From Methylomonas koyamae (GTDB lineage Bacteria; Pseudomonadota; Gammaproteobacteria; Methylococcales; Methylomonadaceae), in contig NZ_PPPU01000014.1 in assembly GCF_006483455.1 (NCBI RefSeq), positions 1 to 64,000 on the forward strand: a DNA stretch of 64,000 nucleotides, given 5' to 3'. The translations under genes and the position numbers were made by a program. Below the pieces are notes generated by a model that searched no databases, was not told the DNA's origin, and worked only from the letters and a program-made list of their open reading frames with translations. Shown piece by piece: positions 1-8,698 of this stretch; positions within the stretch are counted from its first letter, which is position 1, and each line of letters starts with the position of its first letter.

Positions 1-20
1 CTCAGACGGGCTTTTTTTTG
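1..20 (+). terminator. right arm and T-tract of a terminator cut by the window edge
   Basis: The window opens with a G/C-rich segment ending in GACGGGC followed by eight T residues. This is the usual right arm and U-tract of an intrinsic terminator. The left arm would lie outside the window, so the hairpin cannot be confirmed. Confidence 0.35.
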
Positions 21-131
21 CCTAGACTCTTCTCACAGCTGCGTGCGCCAGACAACCTGCAGTTGCGATGGCTCAATCCAGGTACGGGACACGTAAGGCT
101 GCTAATCCGCCTAGAGAGTCGTTCAATTCGA

Positions 132-491
132 CTACATTGCGGCAATTCGTGCTCGCCAGTCAGCTAAATTGAATCGACCAGTCACCCGAGAAACGACATT
201 CCTTTCCCGGTCAATCAAAAAACTGCTGGGCGTCAACGATACATCTCCAAAGGCCCTCGCATGGACTCCTTCGATATCCAAGGCTACTGCATACGGCAAT
301 TTCCGCATTTCGCTCAACTGCTTTACTCGGCTGGGAATGTCGTAAGGCATCGCTACCGCAATTATTTGCAAACCCTTGTGGGCGAATTGTTGGTGCAAAG
401 CGATTAAATCCGGAATTTCTTCGATACAGGCCCGGCAGTCGGTCGCCCAAAATGTGATCAATACTGGCTGACCGCCCAATTCTCCGAGCAC
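132..491 (-). CDS. TlpA-like thioredoxin-fold protein, start unclear
   Basis: The 119-residue reading frame from the GTG at 491 has the thioredoxin-like core FWATDCRAC, with a CxxC redox pair, and a later cis-proline region (LTPSSFLID). This fits the AhpC/TSA-TlpA group of membrane-anchored or periplasmic thiol oxidoreductases. The homologous part seems to begin earlier. The same frame reads upstream through KAPDSVFTTLSGERIVLG, typical of a TlpA N-terminus, and further to about position 588, but I find no ATG, GTG or TTG before a TAG stop. Either translation starts at the internal GTG and gives a shortened protein, or the 5' end has decayed. The neighbouring divergent gene is pmoC. The substrate is unknown. 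Confidence 0.6.
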   Translation of the reverse strand: MLGELGGQPVLITFWATDCRACIEEIPDLIALHQQFAHKGLQIIAVAMPYDIPSRVKQLSEMRKLPYAVALDIEGVHARAFGDVSLTPSSFLIDRERNVVSRVTGRFNLADWRARIAAM

Positions 492-591
492 AATTCGCTC
501 GCCACTTAGCGTGGTGAATACAGAATCGGGAGCTTTGGGGTTTAGACAATGCCTTCTATCGGGACGGGAGATAGCTACTACAAGAGCGATG

Positions 592-896
592 GGCTATACG
601 CCAAAGCACTAACGAGCAGTTTGCTCCAATGAATGCATATGAGTTGCTTTTTAAGCTGAAAGCGCCCCTGCGTTTATAAGGTGTACGCCGCAAAATAGTG
701 TATTGAGAGCTAAGTTGAGGAGGCTATTTGTGTGGGTGCCGGAAAAAATTGAAATTGTCTTGACAACAATTTGCTAGGTGGTAGACTGCCTCGCACCTTG
801 AGGGACGTGGGTGTCTTCGAAAGAAGTCTGGTAATAAGGAAAAACAAAGAACTCCCGATTTGATCGGGGATTTAGATAATCTTTTAGGAGGTAGAA
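592..896 (+). promoter_or_regulatory. pmo operon upstream region and leader
   Basis: There is no convincing gene in this 305-base stretch between the TlpA-like frame and pmoC. It contains the candidate sigma-70 promoter at 760-787 and a small leader hairpin at 854-868 (CCCGAT, loop TTG, ATCGGG). A strong Shine-Dalgarno, AGGAGG, lies at 886-891, five bases before the pmoC ATG. The 5' leader would be about 100 bases long. Confidence 0.6.
760..787 (+). promoter_or_regulatory. candidate sigma-70 promoter of pmoCAB
   Basis: TTGACA at 760-765, a 16-base spacer and TAGACT at 782-787 make a near-consensus sigma-70 promoter about 110 bases before pmoC. Sigma-70-type promoters are known for pmo operons of type I methanotrophs. 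The start site itself is inferred. Confidence 0.6.
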
Positions 897-1649
897 ATGG
901 CTGCTACAACTGAATCAGTTAAGGCTGATGCTGCGGAAGCACCGCTTTTAAATCAAAAAAACCTGTGGGCAGGCGTTGCTCTGTACTTGGTTTTTTATTC
1001 ATTCATTCGTTGGTATGAAGGTGTTTATGGCTGGTCCGCTGGTCTTGACTCTTTCGCGCCTGAGTTTGAAACATACTGGATGAACATGCTGTACATCGAG
1101 ATCGTTATCGAAGTACTGTTGTTTGCTGGTATCAATGGCTATATCTGGAAAACTCGTGATCGCAAAGTAATGTCAATCACTCCACGTGAAGAATTGCGTC
1201 GTCACTTCACTCACTGGACTTGGTTGGTTTGCTACGGTTGGGCTATCTACTGGGGTGCTTCTTACTTCACCGAGCAAGACGGCACTTGGCACCAAACTAT
1301 CGTTCGTGATACCGACTTTACTCCAAGTCATATCATCGAATTCTACCTGTCATACCCGATCTACATCATCACTGGTTCAGCTTCTTTTATGTATGCAAAA
1401 ACAAGGCTGCCTACATACCATGAAGGTCTGCACCTGATGTACTTGGTTGCGGTTATTGGTCCTTTCATGATTCTGCCTAACGTAGGTTTGAATGAGTGGG
1501 GTCACACATTCTGGTTTATGGAAGAGTTGTTCGTTGCTCCATTGCACTACGGTTTCGTATTCTTTGGTTGGGCTGCTCTGGCTGTAATGGGTGTTGTGAA
1601 CACCGAAGTAATGGCAATTGCAAAATTGCTGAAAAAAGATCTGGCTTAA
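897..1649 (+). CDS. pmoC: particulate methane monooxygenase subunit C
   Basis: This is the integral-membrane subunit C of copper-dependent particulate methane monooxygenase, which oxidises methane to methanol in the intracytoplasmic membranes. The 250-residue protein has about six membrane segments. The metal ligands known from Methylococcus PmoC are all present. Asp128, His132 and His145 match the CuC site (motifs DGTWH and TPSH). Asn199, His203 and His217 match the CuD site (NEWGH and APLHYG). A strong AGGAGG precedes the ATG. The gene is first in pmoCAB, the standard order. Codon use looks adapted for high expression and A/T content is higher than in the downstream T6SS genes. Confidence 0.97.
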   Translation: MAATTESVKADAAEAPLLNQKNLWAGVALYLVFYSFIRWYEGVYGWSAGLDSFAPEFETYWMNMLYIEIVIEVLLFAGINGYIWKTRDRKVMSITPREELRRHFTHWTWLVCYGWAIYWGASYFTEQDGTWHQTIVRDTDFTPSHIIEFYLSYPIYIITGSASFMYAKTRLPTYHEGLHLMYLVAVIGPFMILPNVGLNEWGHTFWFMEELFVAPLHYGFVFFGWAALAVMGVVNTEVMAIAKLLKKDLA

Positions 1650-1685
1650 TAGCTTATCTTTAAAAAGTAAAATACTATCTCCTTT

Positions 1686-1715
1686 CCTGCCGCTGCTTTA
1701 GCTGGTGGCGGTAGG
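1686..1715 (+). other. intergenic hairpin between pmoC and pmoA
   Basis: CCTGCCGC at 1686-1693 pairs with GCGGTAGG at 1708-1715, with one G-U pair in RNA. No T-tract follows, so this is unlikely to be a terminator. It could mark an mRNA processing or stability site separating pmoC from pmoAB. Confidence 0.4.
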
Positions 1716-1765
1716 ATAAAGAGAAGTGAAAAAAATATAATTTTAATTCTTTAGGAGGTAAGCTA

Positions 1766-2515
1766 ATGAGCGCATCTCAATCAGCTGTACGTTCTCGTGC
1801 GGAAGCGGTTCAAGTTTCCCGTACGTTTGACTGGATGATTCTTTTTACACTGTTCACCGCGGTTCTGGGTGGCTATCACATTCACTACATGTTGACCGGT
1901 GGTGACTGGGACTTCTGGACCGACTGGAAAGATAGACGTCTGTGGGTTACTGTGGCTCCTATCGTTTCTATTACATTCCCTGCAGCTGTTCAAGCTTGCT
2001 TGTGGTGGAGATACCGTTTGCCAGTTGGCGCAACTCTTTCTGTTGTTGCTCTGATGGTAGGTGAGTGGATCAACCGTTACATGAACTTCTGGGGTTGGAC
2101 TTACTTCCCAGTTAATATTTGCTTCCCATCTAACCTGCTGCCAGGCGCTATCGTTCTGGACGTGGTTCTGATGTTGGGCAACAGCATGACTCTGACCGCT
2201 GTAATCGGTGGTTTGGCATACGGTTTGTTGTTCTACCCAGGCAACTGGCCTGTTATCGCTCCGTTGCACGTTCCTGTTGAATACAACGGCATGATGATGA
2301 CTTTGGCTGACTTGCAAGGTTACCACTACGTACGTACCGGTACACCTGAGTACATCCGTATGGTTGAGAAAGGTACATTAAGAACTTTCGGTAAAGACGT
2401 TGCTCCTGTATCAGCGTTCTTCTCCGGTTTCGTTTCTATCATCATCTACTTCTTGTGGCACTTCTTCGGTCGTTGGTTTGCTAAAACTGACTTCATCGCT
2501 GACGACGCTTCTTAA
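1766..2515 (+). CDS. pmoA: particulate methane monooxygenase subunit A
   Basis: This is the membrane subunit A of particulate methane monooxygenase, widely used as a phylogenetic marker. The 249-residue product contains the characteristic stretches GGDWDFWTDWKDRR, NFWGWTYFPVNICFPSN and LADLQGYHYVRTGTPEYIRM. These place it firmly in the gammaproteobacterial type I group, close to Methylomonas, and not with amoA or pxmA. AGGAGG lies seven bases before the ATG. It is the second gene of pmoCAB, 116 bases after pmoC and 87 before pmoB. Several TM helices are evident. It assembles with PmoB and PmoC in a trimer of heterotrimers (established knowledge). Confidence 0.97.
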   Translation: MSASQSAVRSRAEAVQVSRTFDWMILFTLFTAVLGGYHIHYMLTGGDWDFWTDWKDRRLWVTVAPIVSITFPAAVQACLWWRYRLPVGATLSVVALMVGEWINRYMNFWGWTYFPVNICFPSNLLPGAIVLDVVLMLGNSMTLTAVIGGLAYGLLFYPGNWPVIAPLHVPVEYNGMMMTLADLQGYHYVRTGTPEYIRMVEKGTLRTFGKDVAPVSAFFSGFVSIIIYFLWHFFGRWFAKTDFIADDAS

Positions 2516-2540
2516 TTTGAAGTAGTAAGAAAATGAACTT

Positions 2541-2557
2541 GGCGGCAATATGTCGCC
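2541..2557 (+). other. intergenic hairpin between pmoA and pmoB
   Basis: GGCGGC at 2541-2546 can pair with GTCGCC at 2552-2557 across an AATAT loop, with one G-U pair. It lacks a U-tract and sits 45 bases before pmoB, so a role in message processing is more likely than termination. Confidence 0.35.
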
Positions 2558-2602
2558 GTCAAAAAGTCTTAATTTAATTTCTCTAGTAATAGAGGAGGAA
2601 AT

Positions 2603-3847
2603 ATGAAAATAATAAAAGACAAAGTTGCAAAACTGTCCTTTGTCGCACTGTTGGTTGCAATGGCAACAGCGATGTTCTACGCACCAGCAGCATCTGCTCA
2701 TGGTGAAAAGTCACAGGCTGCGTTCATGCGTATGCGTACTATTCACTGGTTTGACCTGAACTGGTCAAAAGAAGAAGTGGCTGTCAACGATACAATGACA
2801 ATTTCTGGTAAATTCCTGGTATTCGCAGGCTGGCCAGAAACTGTTGATAAACCAGAAGTTTCATTCTTGAACGTTGGTATCCCTGGTCCAGTATTTATTC
2901 GTGCTGGTTCTTGGATCGGTGGTCAACTGGTTCCTCGTTCAGTTTCTTTGGAACTCGGTGAAGTTTATGAGTTTAAAGTTCTGTTGAAAGCTCGTCGTCC
3001 TGGCGACTGGCACGTTCACTCAATGATGAACGTACAAGGCGGTGGTCCAATCATCGGTCCTGGTAAATGGGTAACTGTAACTGGTTCTATGAGCGAGTTC
3101 GTAAACCCAGTAACCACTTTGACTGGTCAAACCATCAACTTGGAAAACTACGCTCTGGATAACGTTTACTTCTGGCACGCTGTATGGTTCGCAATTGCGT
3201 TCGCATGGTTGCTGTTCTGGATCAAACGTCCTATCTTCGTTCCACGCCATATCGCTGTAAGCACTGGCAAAGCAGATTCTTTGATCTCAGCTGGTGACAA
3301 AAAAGTCGGTATGTTGTTTGCTGTTGGTACCATGGTAATCGTAGCGGCTTCTATGGCTTCTACTAATGAAAAATACCCTGTTACTACTCCGCTGCAAGCT
3401 GGTTTGTTGCGTGGTATGAAAACTTACCAAATGCCTGAGTCAACTGTTTCTGTAAAAGTTGATGATGCTACCTATCGTGTTCCTGGTCGTGCAATGCAAA
3501 TGACCTTGACCGTTACAAACAATGGCGATTCTGCTATTCGTTTGGGTGAGTTCAACACTGCTGGCGTTCGCTTCTTGGATCCTGCTGTTCACGAAGACGA
3601 CACCAACTATCCTGATGACTTGTTGGCCGAAGAAGGCTTGTCTGTTAGCGATAACAGCCCGCTGGCTCCAGGTGAAACCCGCACTATCGAAGTTACCGCT
3701 TCTGATGCTGCTTGGGAAGTTTACCGTCTGGCTGACTTGATCTATGACCCAGACAGCCGTTTTGCTGGCTTGTTGTTCTTCTGGGATGCAAACGGCAACC
3801 GTCAATTGGTAACTGTTGACGCTCCGCTGATCCCAACTTTCATCTAA
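2603..3847 (+). CDS. pmoB: particulate methane monooxygenase subunit B
   Basis: This is the periplasm-facing subunit B of particulate methane monooxygenase, with two cupredoxin-like domains joined by two membrane helices. The 414-residue precursor has a signal peptide that should be cleaved after ASA (residue 32), exposing His33 as the new N-terminus. His33, His137 and His139 (DWHVH) fall at the same numbers as the copper ligands of Methylococcus PmoB. TM segments are near residues 190-215 and 235-255. The Shine-Dalgarno GAGGAGG lies at 2592-2598. It is the last gene of the operon and is followed by a strong terminator. Confidence 0.97.
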   Translation: MKIIKDKVAKLSFVALLVAMATAMFYAPAASAHGEKSQAAFMRMRTIHWFDLNWSKEEVAVNDTMTISGKFLVFAGWPETVDKPEVSFLNVGIPGPVFIRAGSWIGGQLVPRSVSLELGEVYEFKVLLKARRPGDWHVHSMMNVQGGGPIIGPGKWVTVTGSMSEFVNPVTTLTGQTINLENYALDNVYFWHAVWFAIAFAWLLFWIKRPIFVPRHIAVSTGKADSLISAGDKKVGMLFAVGTMVIVAASMASTNEKYPVTTPLQAGLLRGMKTYQMPESTVSVKVDDATYRVPGRAMQMTLTVTNNGDSAIRLGEFNTAGVRFLDPAVHEDDTNYPDDLLAEEGLSVSDNSPLAPGETRTIEVTASDAAWEVYRLADLIYDPDSRFAGLLFFWDANGNRQLVTVDAPLIPTFI

Positions 3848-3895
3848 TATTTGAAAGTGTTCTAGGTTTGTAAAAACTTAGGATTGAAAAACAAA

Positions 3896-3929
3896 CCCCC
3901 GCTATTGAAAGATAGCGGGGGTTTTTTTT
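3896..3929 (+). terminator. intrinsic terminator of pmoCAB
   Basis: A perfect 10-bp stem (CCCCCGCTAT at 3896-3905 with ATAGCGGGGG at 3912-3921) closes a six-base loop. Eight T residues follow at 3922-3929. This is a textbook intrinsic terminator 48 bases after pmoB. Confidence 0.95.
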
Positions 3930-4002
3930 GGAGTAAATTTCTGATAAAACACATAAATCAATGTTTTAATCGGAATGAATATTTGAGTTTAAGAGTACAG
4001 AG

Positions 4003-4401
4003 ATGAAGAAAGTAATGTTAGTTTGTGCGTTATTTTTATTGGTGGGGTGTGCGGAAAAGGAAGAATATCAAAATGTGGTGTTGGAACAGATGAAAGGAGA
4101 TAAAGATATTAATGACTACAAAATAGCGCCCGAAAAGATGACAAAATGCGTAGTCCAAACTTCATCGTCAAATATGCCGGGATTGTTTTTTTTGGATCCA
4201 TTGCGTAGGCAAGCGTATAAAAACTATACAAAGATGTTGCAGCTCAATAAAGCTAGCGACCCCAAAAAAAGCCTAGATGAGTTAAGGCAAGAGTTTGGCG
4301 ACGCAAAGAAGCTCTCGGAAGCGCATTCTAATTATGTAGAAAGTGTGGTTGATTGTATGTCCAATCTAGTTTCTTCTACAGAAGAAGCTCAAAACAAGTA
4401 G
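4003..4401 (+). CDS. small lipoprotein of unknown function
   Basis: The 132-residue protein has a short signal peptide with the lipobox LVGC at residues 13-16, so Cys16 should be lipidated. The rest is hydrophilic, with two more Cys residues (in KCVVQ and DCMSN) that could form a disulfide. I do not recognise the family. It lies between the pmo terminator and the T6SS locus. It might be thought the missing TssJ, but it is lysine-rich and looks largely helical, without the beta-sandwich pattern of TssJ. The start at 4003 is the only good ATG ahead of the signal peptide. Local base composition is A/T-rich. Confidence 0.7.
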   Translation: MKKVMLVCALFLLVGCAEKEEYQNVVLEQMKGDKDINDYKIAPEKMTKCVVQTSSSNMPGLFFLDPLRRQAYKNYTKMLQLNKASDPKKSLDELRQEFGDAKKLSEAHSNYVESVVDCMSNLVSSTEEAQNK

Positions 4402-4528
4402 TGGCGTCTGTTCTAGAGCACTTATTCGGAAACCGCAAGATAGTCTGAGCGATAAGCTTAATTATTGATGGGATGTGATGTTGGAGAAATTAGCAAAAGC
4501 GAGTCGGGAGTTTTCTAAGCAAATGCAT

Positions 4529-4556
4529 TTGCCAATTCTCTGCCTGATACTATATT
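4529..4556 (+). promoter_or_regulatory. candidate promoter of the tagH-tssKLM operon
   Basis: TTGCCA at 4529-4534 and TATATT at 4551-4556 are separated by 16 bases. This gives a plausible sigma-70 promoter about 30 bases upstream of the proposed tagH start. The region is A/T-rich, so chance matches are likely. Confidence 0.4.
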
Positions 4557-4586
4557 AATATAATTGTCTGATATAGGAACTTGGTC

Positions 4587-5966
4587 GTGACGCTAAGATT
4601 AGTAGTGATCTCATATAAAGGTACTAGATTAACTGATAATGTAGTCGCCGAGTTTAATCAATCGGGTGGGGCAATAGGCAGGAAAAAAGAAAACACCTTG
4701 GTGTTAGGCGATCCGGAAAATTTTGTATCAGGTCGTCATGCCGAAATTTTGTATAACAATGGGCAATATCAATTAAAAGATATTAGTAAAAACGGTACGT
4801 ATTTGGTTAATGCTAATGTCCAACTGAATGGCGAATCGATTACATTAAATGATAAAGAAGTTTTGCGAATAGGCGAATATGAGGTTTTAGTTGAAATAGA
4901 CAGTGATCCTGCGGATATTTCAGCTATCGATTTTTCCGAGTTTGATAGGGGGCCTTTCTCTCAGGCTATCATGACGGAGGCGGGAACACCTTTTGGCACT
5001 GAATCGATTTCGGTCGGACTCGAGAATCTCTCGGAAGACACTGATAGACAATTTCCGCCGAGTCAAGCATTTCAAGACAGTTTTTCGGTGCCTAACGTCT
5101 TGATGGAAAATTCAGCACCGCCAGTTCAACCGGCTAAAGATATTGCCCAATTTCTGAAAGGGTTAGATGCGCTGGAGGATCCAAGACCTTTTGACATACC
5201 TGTTGTCAATGGTGCAGCAGCAATCGATAAGCGATTTACCGTTGAAAAATTCCCACAAGATGTATCCCCTCTATCGGGGATAGAGTTGAGCGAGCAGGCA
5301 GATCGAATAGCGCCTGAGTTACCGCAAGCGAGCAGTGTCTCTCGAGATAGGCAAGAGGAGGTTAGCAGTGTTAAAGCAAGCCATCCAGGCGTAATCGACA
5401 ATAGCGAATTGCTCAAATGTTTTTTGCAAGGTGCGGGGATTAGCGACACAGATTTTTTGCAAGAATCGCAGCGCCGCCAAGCGATGATGTCGGCTGGCCA
5501 ACTCTTCAGAAATTTGATTGAAGGCTTGATGGACGTTCTGCGGGCACGCGCAGAAATGAAAAGTGAATTTCGTGTTTCTGTAACGACAATCCGGTCAACT
5601 GAAAATAACCCGCTAAAATTCAATCCTGATGTAGAAAGCGTGCTTAAACTCATGCTATCGCCGAATAACCCGGCATTCATCTCCCCGGATGTCGCAGTAG
5701 CAGAAGCATTTAGAGATATCAAGTATCACCAGATGGCGATTACCGCGGGTATTCAAGCTTCTCTTGCCGAAATACTGAGAAGATTCGAACCGGATACCTT
5801 TGAGAAAACGTTGGGTGAAGGATTAGTGTTTCAGAAGAAGGCGAGATGTTGGGAGCTTTATTGCGAAAAATATCCGGAATTAAAGTCCTTGGCGGTCAAT
5901 GAGTTTTTTGGGGATGAATTTGCTGACGCATACGAGAAGCAGATGAATTTGTTTAGCCGGCGCTGA
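4587..5966 (+). CDS. tagH: T6SS FHA-domain protein TagH
   Basis: This is a forkhead-associated (FHA) scaffold protein of the T6SS, which binds phospho-threonine on partner proteins. An FHA domain occupies about residues 20-100, with the usual glycine-arginine, SGRHAEI and KNGTYL elements that contact phosphopeptide. The C-terminal part (about 270-440) looks like the T6SS-specific FHA-associated domain. I place the start at GTG 4587 because AGGAA at 4575-4579 is well spaced for it; a TTG at 4581 is an alternative. It opens the operon tagH-tssK-tssL-tssM-tagF/pppA. In Agrobacterium the equivalent Fha binds phosphorylated TssL (established), and TssL here has a matching N-terminus. Confidence 0.85.
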   Translation: MTLRLVVISYKGTRLTDNVVAEFNQSGGAIGRKKENTLVLGDPENFVSGRHAEILYNNGQYQLKDISKNGTYLVNANVQLNGESITLNDKEVLRIGEYEVLVEIDSDPADISAIDFSEFDRGPFSQAIMTEAGTPFGTESISVGLENLSEDTDRQFPPSQAFQDSFSVPNVLMENSAPPVQPAKDIAQFLKGLDALEDPRPFDIPVVNGAAAIDKRFTVEKFPQDVSPLSGIELSEQADRIAPELPQASSVSRDRQEEVSSVKASHPGVIDNSELLKCFLQGAGISDTDFLQESQRRQAMMSAGQLFRNLIEGLMDVLRARAEMKSEFRVSVTTIRSTENNPLKFNPDVESVLKLMLSPNNPAFISPDVAVAEAFRDIKYHQMAITAGIQASLAEILRRFEPDTFEKTLGEGLVFQKKARCWELYCEKYPELKSLAVNEFFGDEFADAYEKQMNLFSRR

Positions 5967-6019
5967 GCTTCAGCCTGATTAAATTCCCATCTTAAGCCTA
6001 TAACCGAGATCAACAGAGT

Positions 6020-7360
6020 ATGTCTATCAACAATAAGATTGTTTGGACTGAAGGCATGTTCCTCCGGCCTCAACACTTTCAGCAACACGACCGTTATCTG
6101 GAAACACTGGTCGATGGACGTTGCCGTGGAATCAGAGCGCACGACTGGGGTTTTTCGACAATCGAGATTGACATTGCCCAATTGGCAATAGGTAAGATTT
6201 GCTTGAGCGAGGCGAGGGGTATCTTTCAAGACGGTACCCCATTTTACTTGCCACACGAAGATGAATTGCCATTACCTTTAGATGTCCCGCCAGGCACCAG
6301 TAATGAAATCGTTTACTTATCTTTGCCGTTGCAGCGACCTGATGGTGTTGAAGTCGATAGCGAGCAAAACCCAGATGGGTTAGCACGCTATCGTCTAAAC
6401 CATCGGGACGTCAGAGACAATAACGCTGGATATGATGGACGTTATCCGGTCCAAATAGCGAGTATACGTCCGAAGTTGTTGTTGAGTTCGCAAGAGCGCT
6501 CCGGATATTTGTGTTTGGGGATTGCGAATATCGTCGAAGTACGGGCGGACAAAACCGTCGTGTTGGATGAAAAATATATCCCTGTGACGCTGCAATCTAA
6601 GGCTAGCCGTATCCTAGCGGGCTTTGTACGCGAGTTGCAGGGATTGCTGCATACTCGCGGTGAGGCGTTAGCAACCCGAGTGGCGGGTGCCTCACATGGT
6701 GCCGCTGTGGCCGAAGTAGCGGATTTCATGTTGTTGCAAACGATTAACCGCTACGAACCGTTACTCGAACATTTAGCAGCAGACAGCTCGGTGCATCCAG
6801 AAAGCCTATTTTCTCTGTGTTTACAGCTAATGGGCGATCTGGCGACTTTTTATCGTTCAAGCAAGAGACCGATCGCCATTCCGCCTTATCAACATGACGA
6901 TTTGCGTTGCAATTTCATTCCATTAATCGACGAGTTGCGGCGTTTGCTGAGCATGGTATTGGAGCAAAACGCGATTCAAATACCGCTCACCAAACACAGT
7001 CAATCGGTTTATTACTCCGGCCGCCCAGATGTAAGACTACTGGAAAACGCGATCTATATACTCGCTGCCAATGCTCAAGTATCCTCGGAAATGCTGCGCA
7101 TGCATTTCCCGCCCCAGGTTAAGATCGGTCCGGTTGAAGAGATAACGCAATTGGTCACCGCCGCATTGCCTGGAATTTCTATCCATCCACTGCCGGTTGC
7201 GCCGAGGCAATTGCCATACCACGCAGGATGTTCATATTTCGAGCTCGATAAACAAAGTCCTTATTGGAAAAAAATGGCCGAATCGGGCGGATTTGCTTTT
7301 CATATCGGCGGCAATTTTCCAGGTCTGGAACTGGAGTTTTGGGCAATTAAAAAAGGGTAG
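6020..7360 (+). CDS. tssK: T6SS baseplate protein TssK
   Basis: TssK (ImpJ/VasE) is a trimeric baseplate component that links the baseplate to the TssLM membrane complex. The 446-residue length fits the family. The N-terminal signature VWTEGMFLRPQHFQQHDRY is diagnostic of TssK. The gene follows tagH by 53 bases and precedes tssL by 6 bases, so translation is probably coupled. A/T content is still higher here than in tssM and beyond. Confidence 0.95.
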   Translation: MSINNKIVWTEGMFLRPQHFQQHDRYLETLVDGRCRGIRAHDWGFSTIEIDIAQLAIGKICLSEARGIFQDGTPFYLPHEDELPLPLDVPPGTSNEIVYLSLPLQRPDGVEVDSEQNPDGLARYRLNHRDVRDNNAGYDGRYPVQIASIRPKLLLSSQERSGYLCLGIANIVEVRADKTVVLDEKYIPVTLQSKASRILAGFVRELQGLLHTRGEALATRVAGASHGAAVAEVADFMLLQTINRYEPLLEHLAADSSVHPESLFSLCLQLMGDLATFYRSSKRPIAIPPYQHDDLRCNFIPLIDELRRLLSMVLEQNAIQIPLTKHSQSVYYSGRPDVRLLENAIYILAANAQVSSEMLRMHFPPQVKIGPVEEITQLVTAALPGISIHPLPVAPRQLPYHAGCSYFELDKQSPYWKKMAESGGFAFHIGGNFPGLELEFWAIKKG

Positions 7361-7366
7361 GCTGCA

Positions 7367-8689
7367 ATGACGCAAAATGGTCCATTCGGTGATGACGACA
7401 AAACCGTGTTACGCCCGTCGCCGGGCGGGCGTATGCCTGACTCCGCCACGATCAGTCGGGCTGTACAAAAATCAGTAACCCCGCCACCTGCCAGTTTTCA
7501 AAATCTCCCGCCAATAAGCGCGTTGACGTTATCGGCATCCGCTTCGTTCTTGGATTTGGCTGCCGGCCTACTTTCGCTGGCCGCCAGATTAAAGACAATG
7601 GTCGCGTATTCGGCAATCGACGAATTAAAACAAAAACTCGCTAAGGAGCTCAGCGAATTCGAGAACCGCGCACTTGCCTCAGGTCTACAACAAGAGCAAG
7701 TGCGTATCGCCAGCTATGGCCTATGTAGCTTTCTCGACGAAATTATCCAGAACACCCCATGGGGATCACAAAGCAATTGGGGGCATCAAAGCTTGTTGAT
7801 CGTGTTTCACAAGGAAGCCTGGGGGGGAGAGCGATTTTTTCAGATTCTCGATCAATTGGTAAGACAACCAGCACAAAATTTGGCTTTGATCGAGCTTTGT
7901 TATGTTTTATTGAGTTTCGGTTTCGAAGGCAAATACCGAATCATGGCTAACGGTATGAACGAGTTGGAAAAGCAACGGCTTGAACTATACCAATTGATCC
8001 AACGCGTTCGCGGAGACAGCCCGCCGGAATTGTCACCTCGCTGGCAAGGCCAGAAAACAGCAGTACAGCCGCTGCTAAACCGTATCCCTTTATGGGTGTT
8101 CGCAACCATAGCGGCCGGATTGGCCTTGCTGTGTTATTTGGGCTTTGTGTTCTTTATCAACGCCGCCTCAGATCCAACCTACAAAGAACTGCTCAAGTTG
8201 AGTAAGGAACCGATTTCGCTGGCTGCGGTGGAGTCTACTGCGCCGGCCGTCCCGGCGAGCCCATCGCCGATGCCAAACCGGGCGCAACGTTTTATTCCGC
8301 TATTGCACGACGAGATCGCCAGCAACATGGTAGAAGTAGTCGACGATAGCGTTATCCGTATCCGCAATTCATTTCCATCAGGTAGCGATCAGGTTAAACC
8401 CGAATTCATTCCGATGTTGAAAAAGATCGCTAAGGAACTCGAGAATCAGCAAGACTCGATACTCGTCACCGGGCATACAGATGATAAACCCATCGTGTCA
8501 GCCCGGTTTCCGTCCAATTGGCATTTGTCGACGGCGCGAGCCAAGAATGTATTGGCTATTTTGGTCGCTTCCGCTCAGTTGCGCGGAACCGCCCGGGCCG
8601 AGGGGCGCGCAGATGGAGAGCCGCTGGTGCCCAACGACAGCGCAGAACATCGCGCGCTTAACCGCCGTGTCGACATCCTGATTAAGTGA
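7367..8689 (+). CDS. tssL: T6SS protein TssL with C-terminal OmpA-like domain
   Basis: TssL (DotU/ImpK) is an inner-membrane component of the T6SS trans-envelope complex. This 440-residue form has four parts: a flexible N-terminus, a cytoplasmic DotU domain (about 55-240), one TM helix (about 244-266), and a periplasmic OmpA/MotB-like peptidoglycan-binding domain (about 300-440, motif TGHTDDKPI). The N-terminus reads DDDKTVLRPSPGGR. Thr13 there resembles the TssL threonine that PpkA phosphorylates in Agrobacterium to recruit Fha. The fused peptidoglycan-binding domain may stand in for a separate TagL anchor. The next gene, tssM, starts 9 bases after the stop. Confidence 0.93.
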   Translation: MTQNGPFGDDDKTVLRPSPGGRMPDSATISRAVQKSVTPPPASFQNLPPISALTLSASASFLDLAAGLLSLAARLKTMVAYSAIDELKQKLAKELSEFENRALASGLQQEQVRIASYGLCSFLDEIIQNTPWGSQSNWGHQSLLIVFHKEAWGGERFFQILDQLVRQPAQNLALIELCYVLLSFGFEGKYRIMANGMNELEKQRLELYQLIQRVRGDSPPELSPRWQGQKTAVQPLLNRIPLWVFATIAAGLALLCYLGFVFFINAASDPTYKELLKLSKEPISLAAVESTAPAVPASPSPMPNRAQRFIPLLHDEIASNMVEVVDDSVIRIRNSFPSGSDQVKPEFIPMLKKIAKELENQQDSILVTGHTDDKPIVSARFPSNWHLSTARAKNVLAILVASAQLRGTARAEGRADGEPLVPNDSAEHRALNRRVDILIK

Positions 8690-8698
8690 GAACTGCTC

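Noticed and set aside
4003-4401. Small lipoprotein as the missing TssJ
   Set aside because: It has a lipobox, but the mature part is Lys-rich and looks helical, unlike the beta-sandwich TssJ. It also lies ahead of the proposed T6SS promoter.
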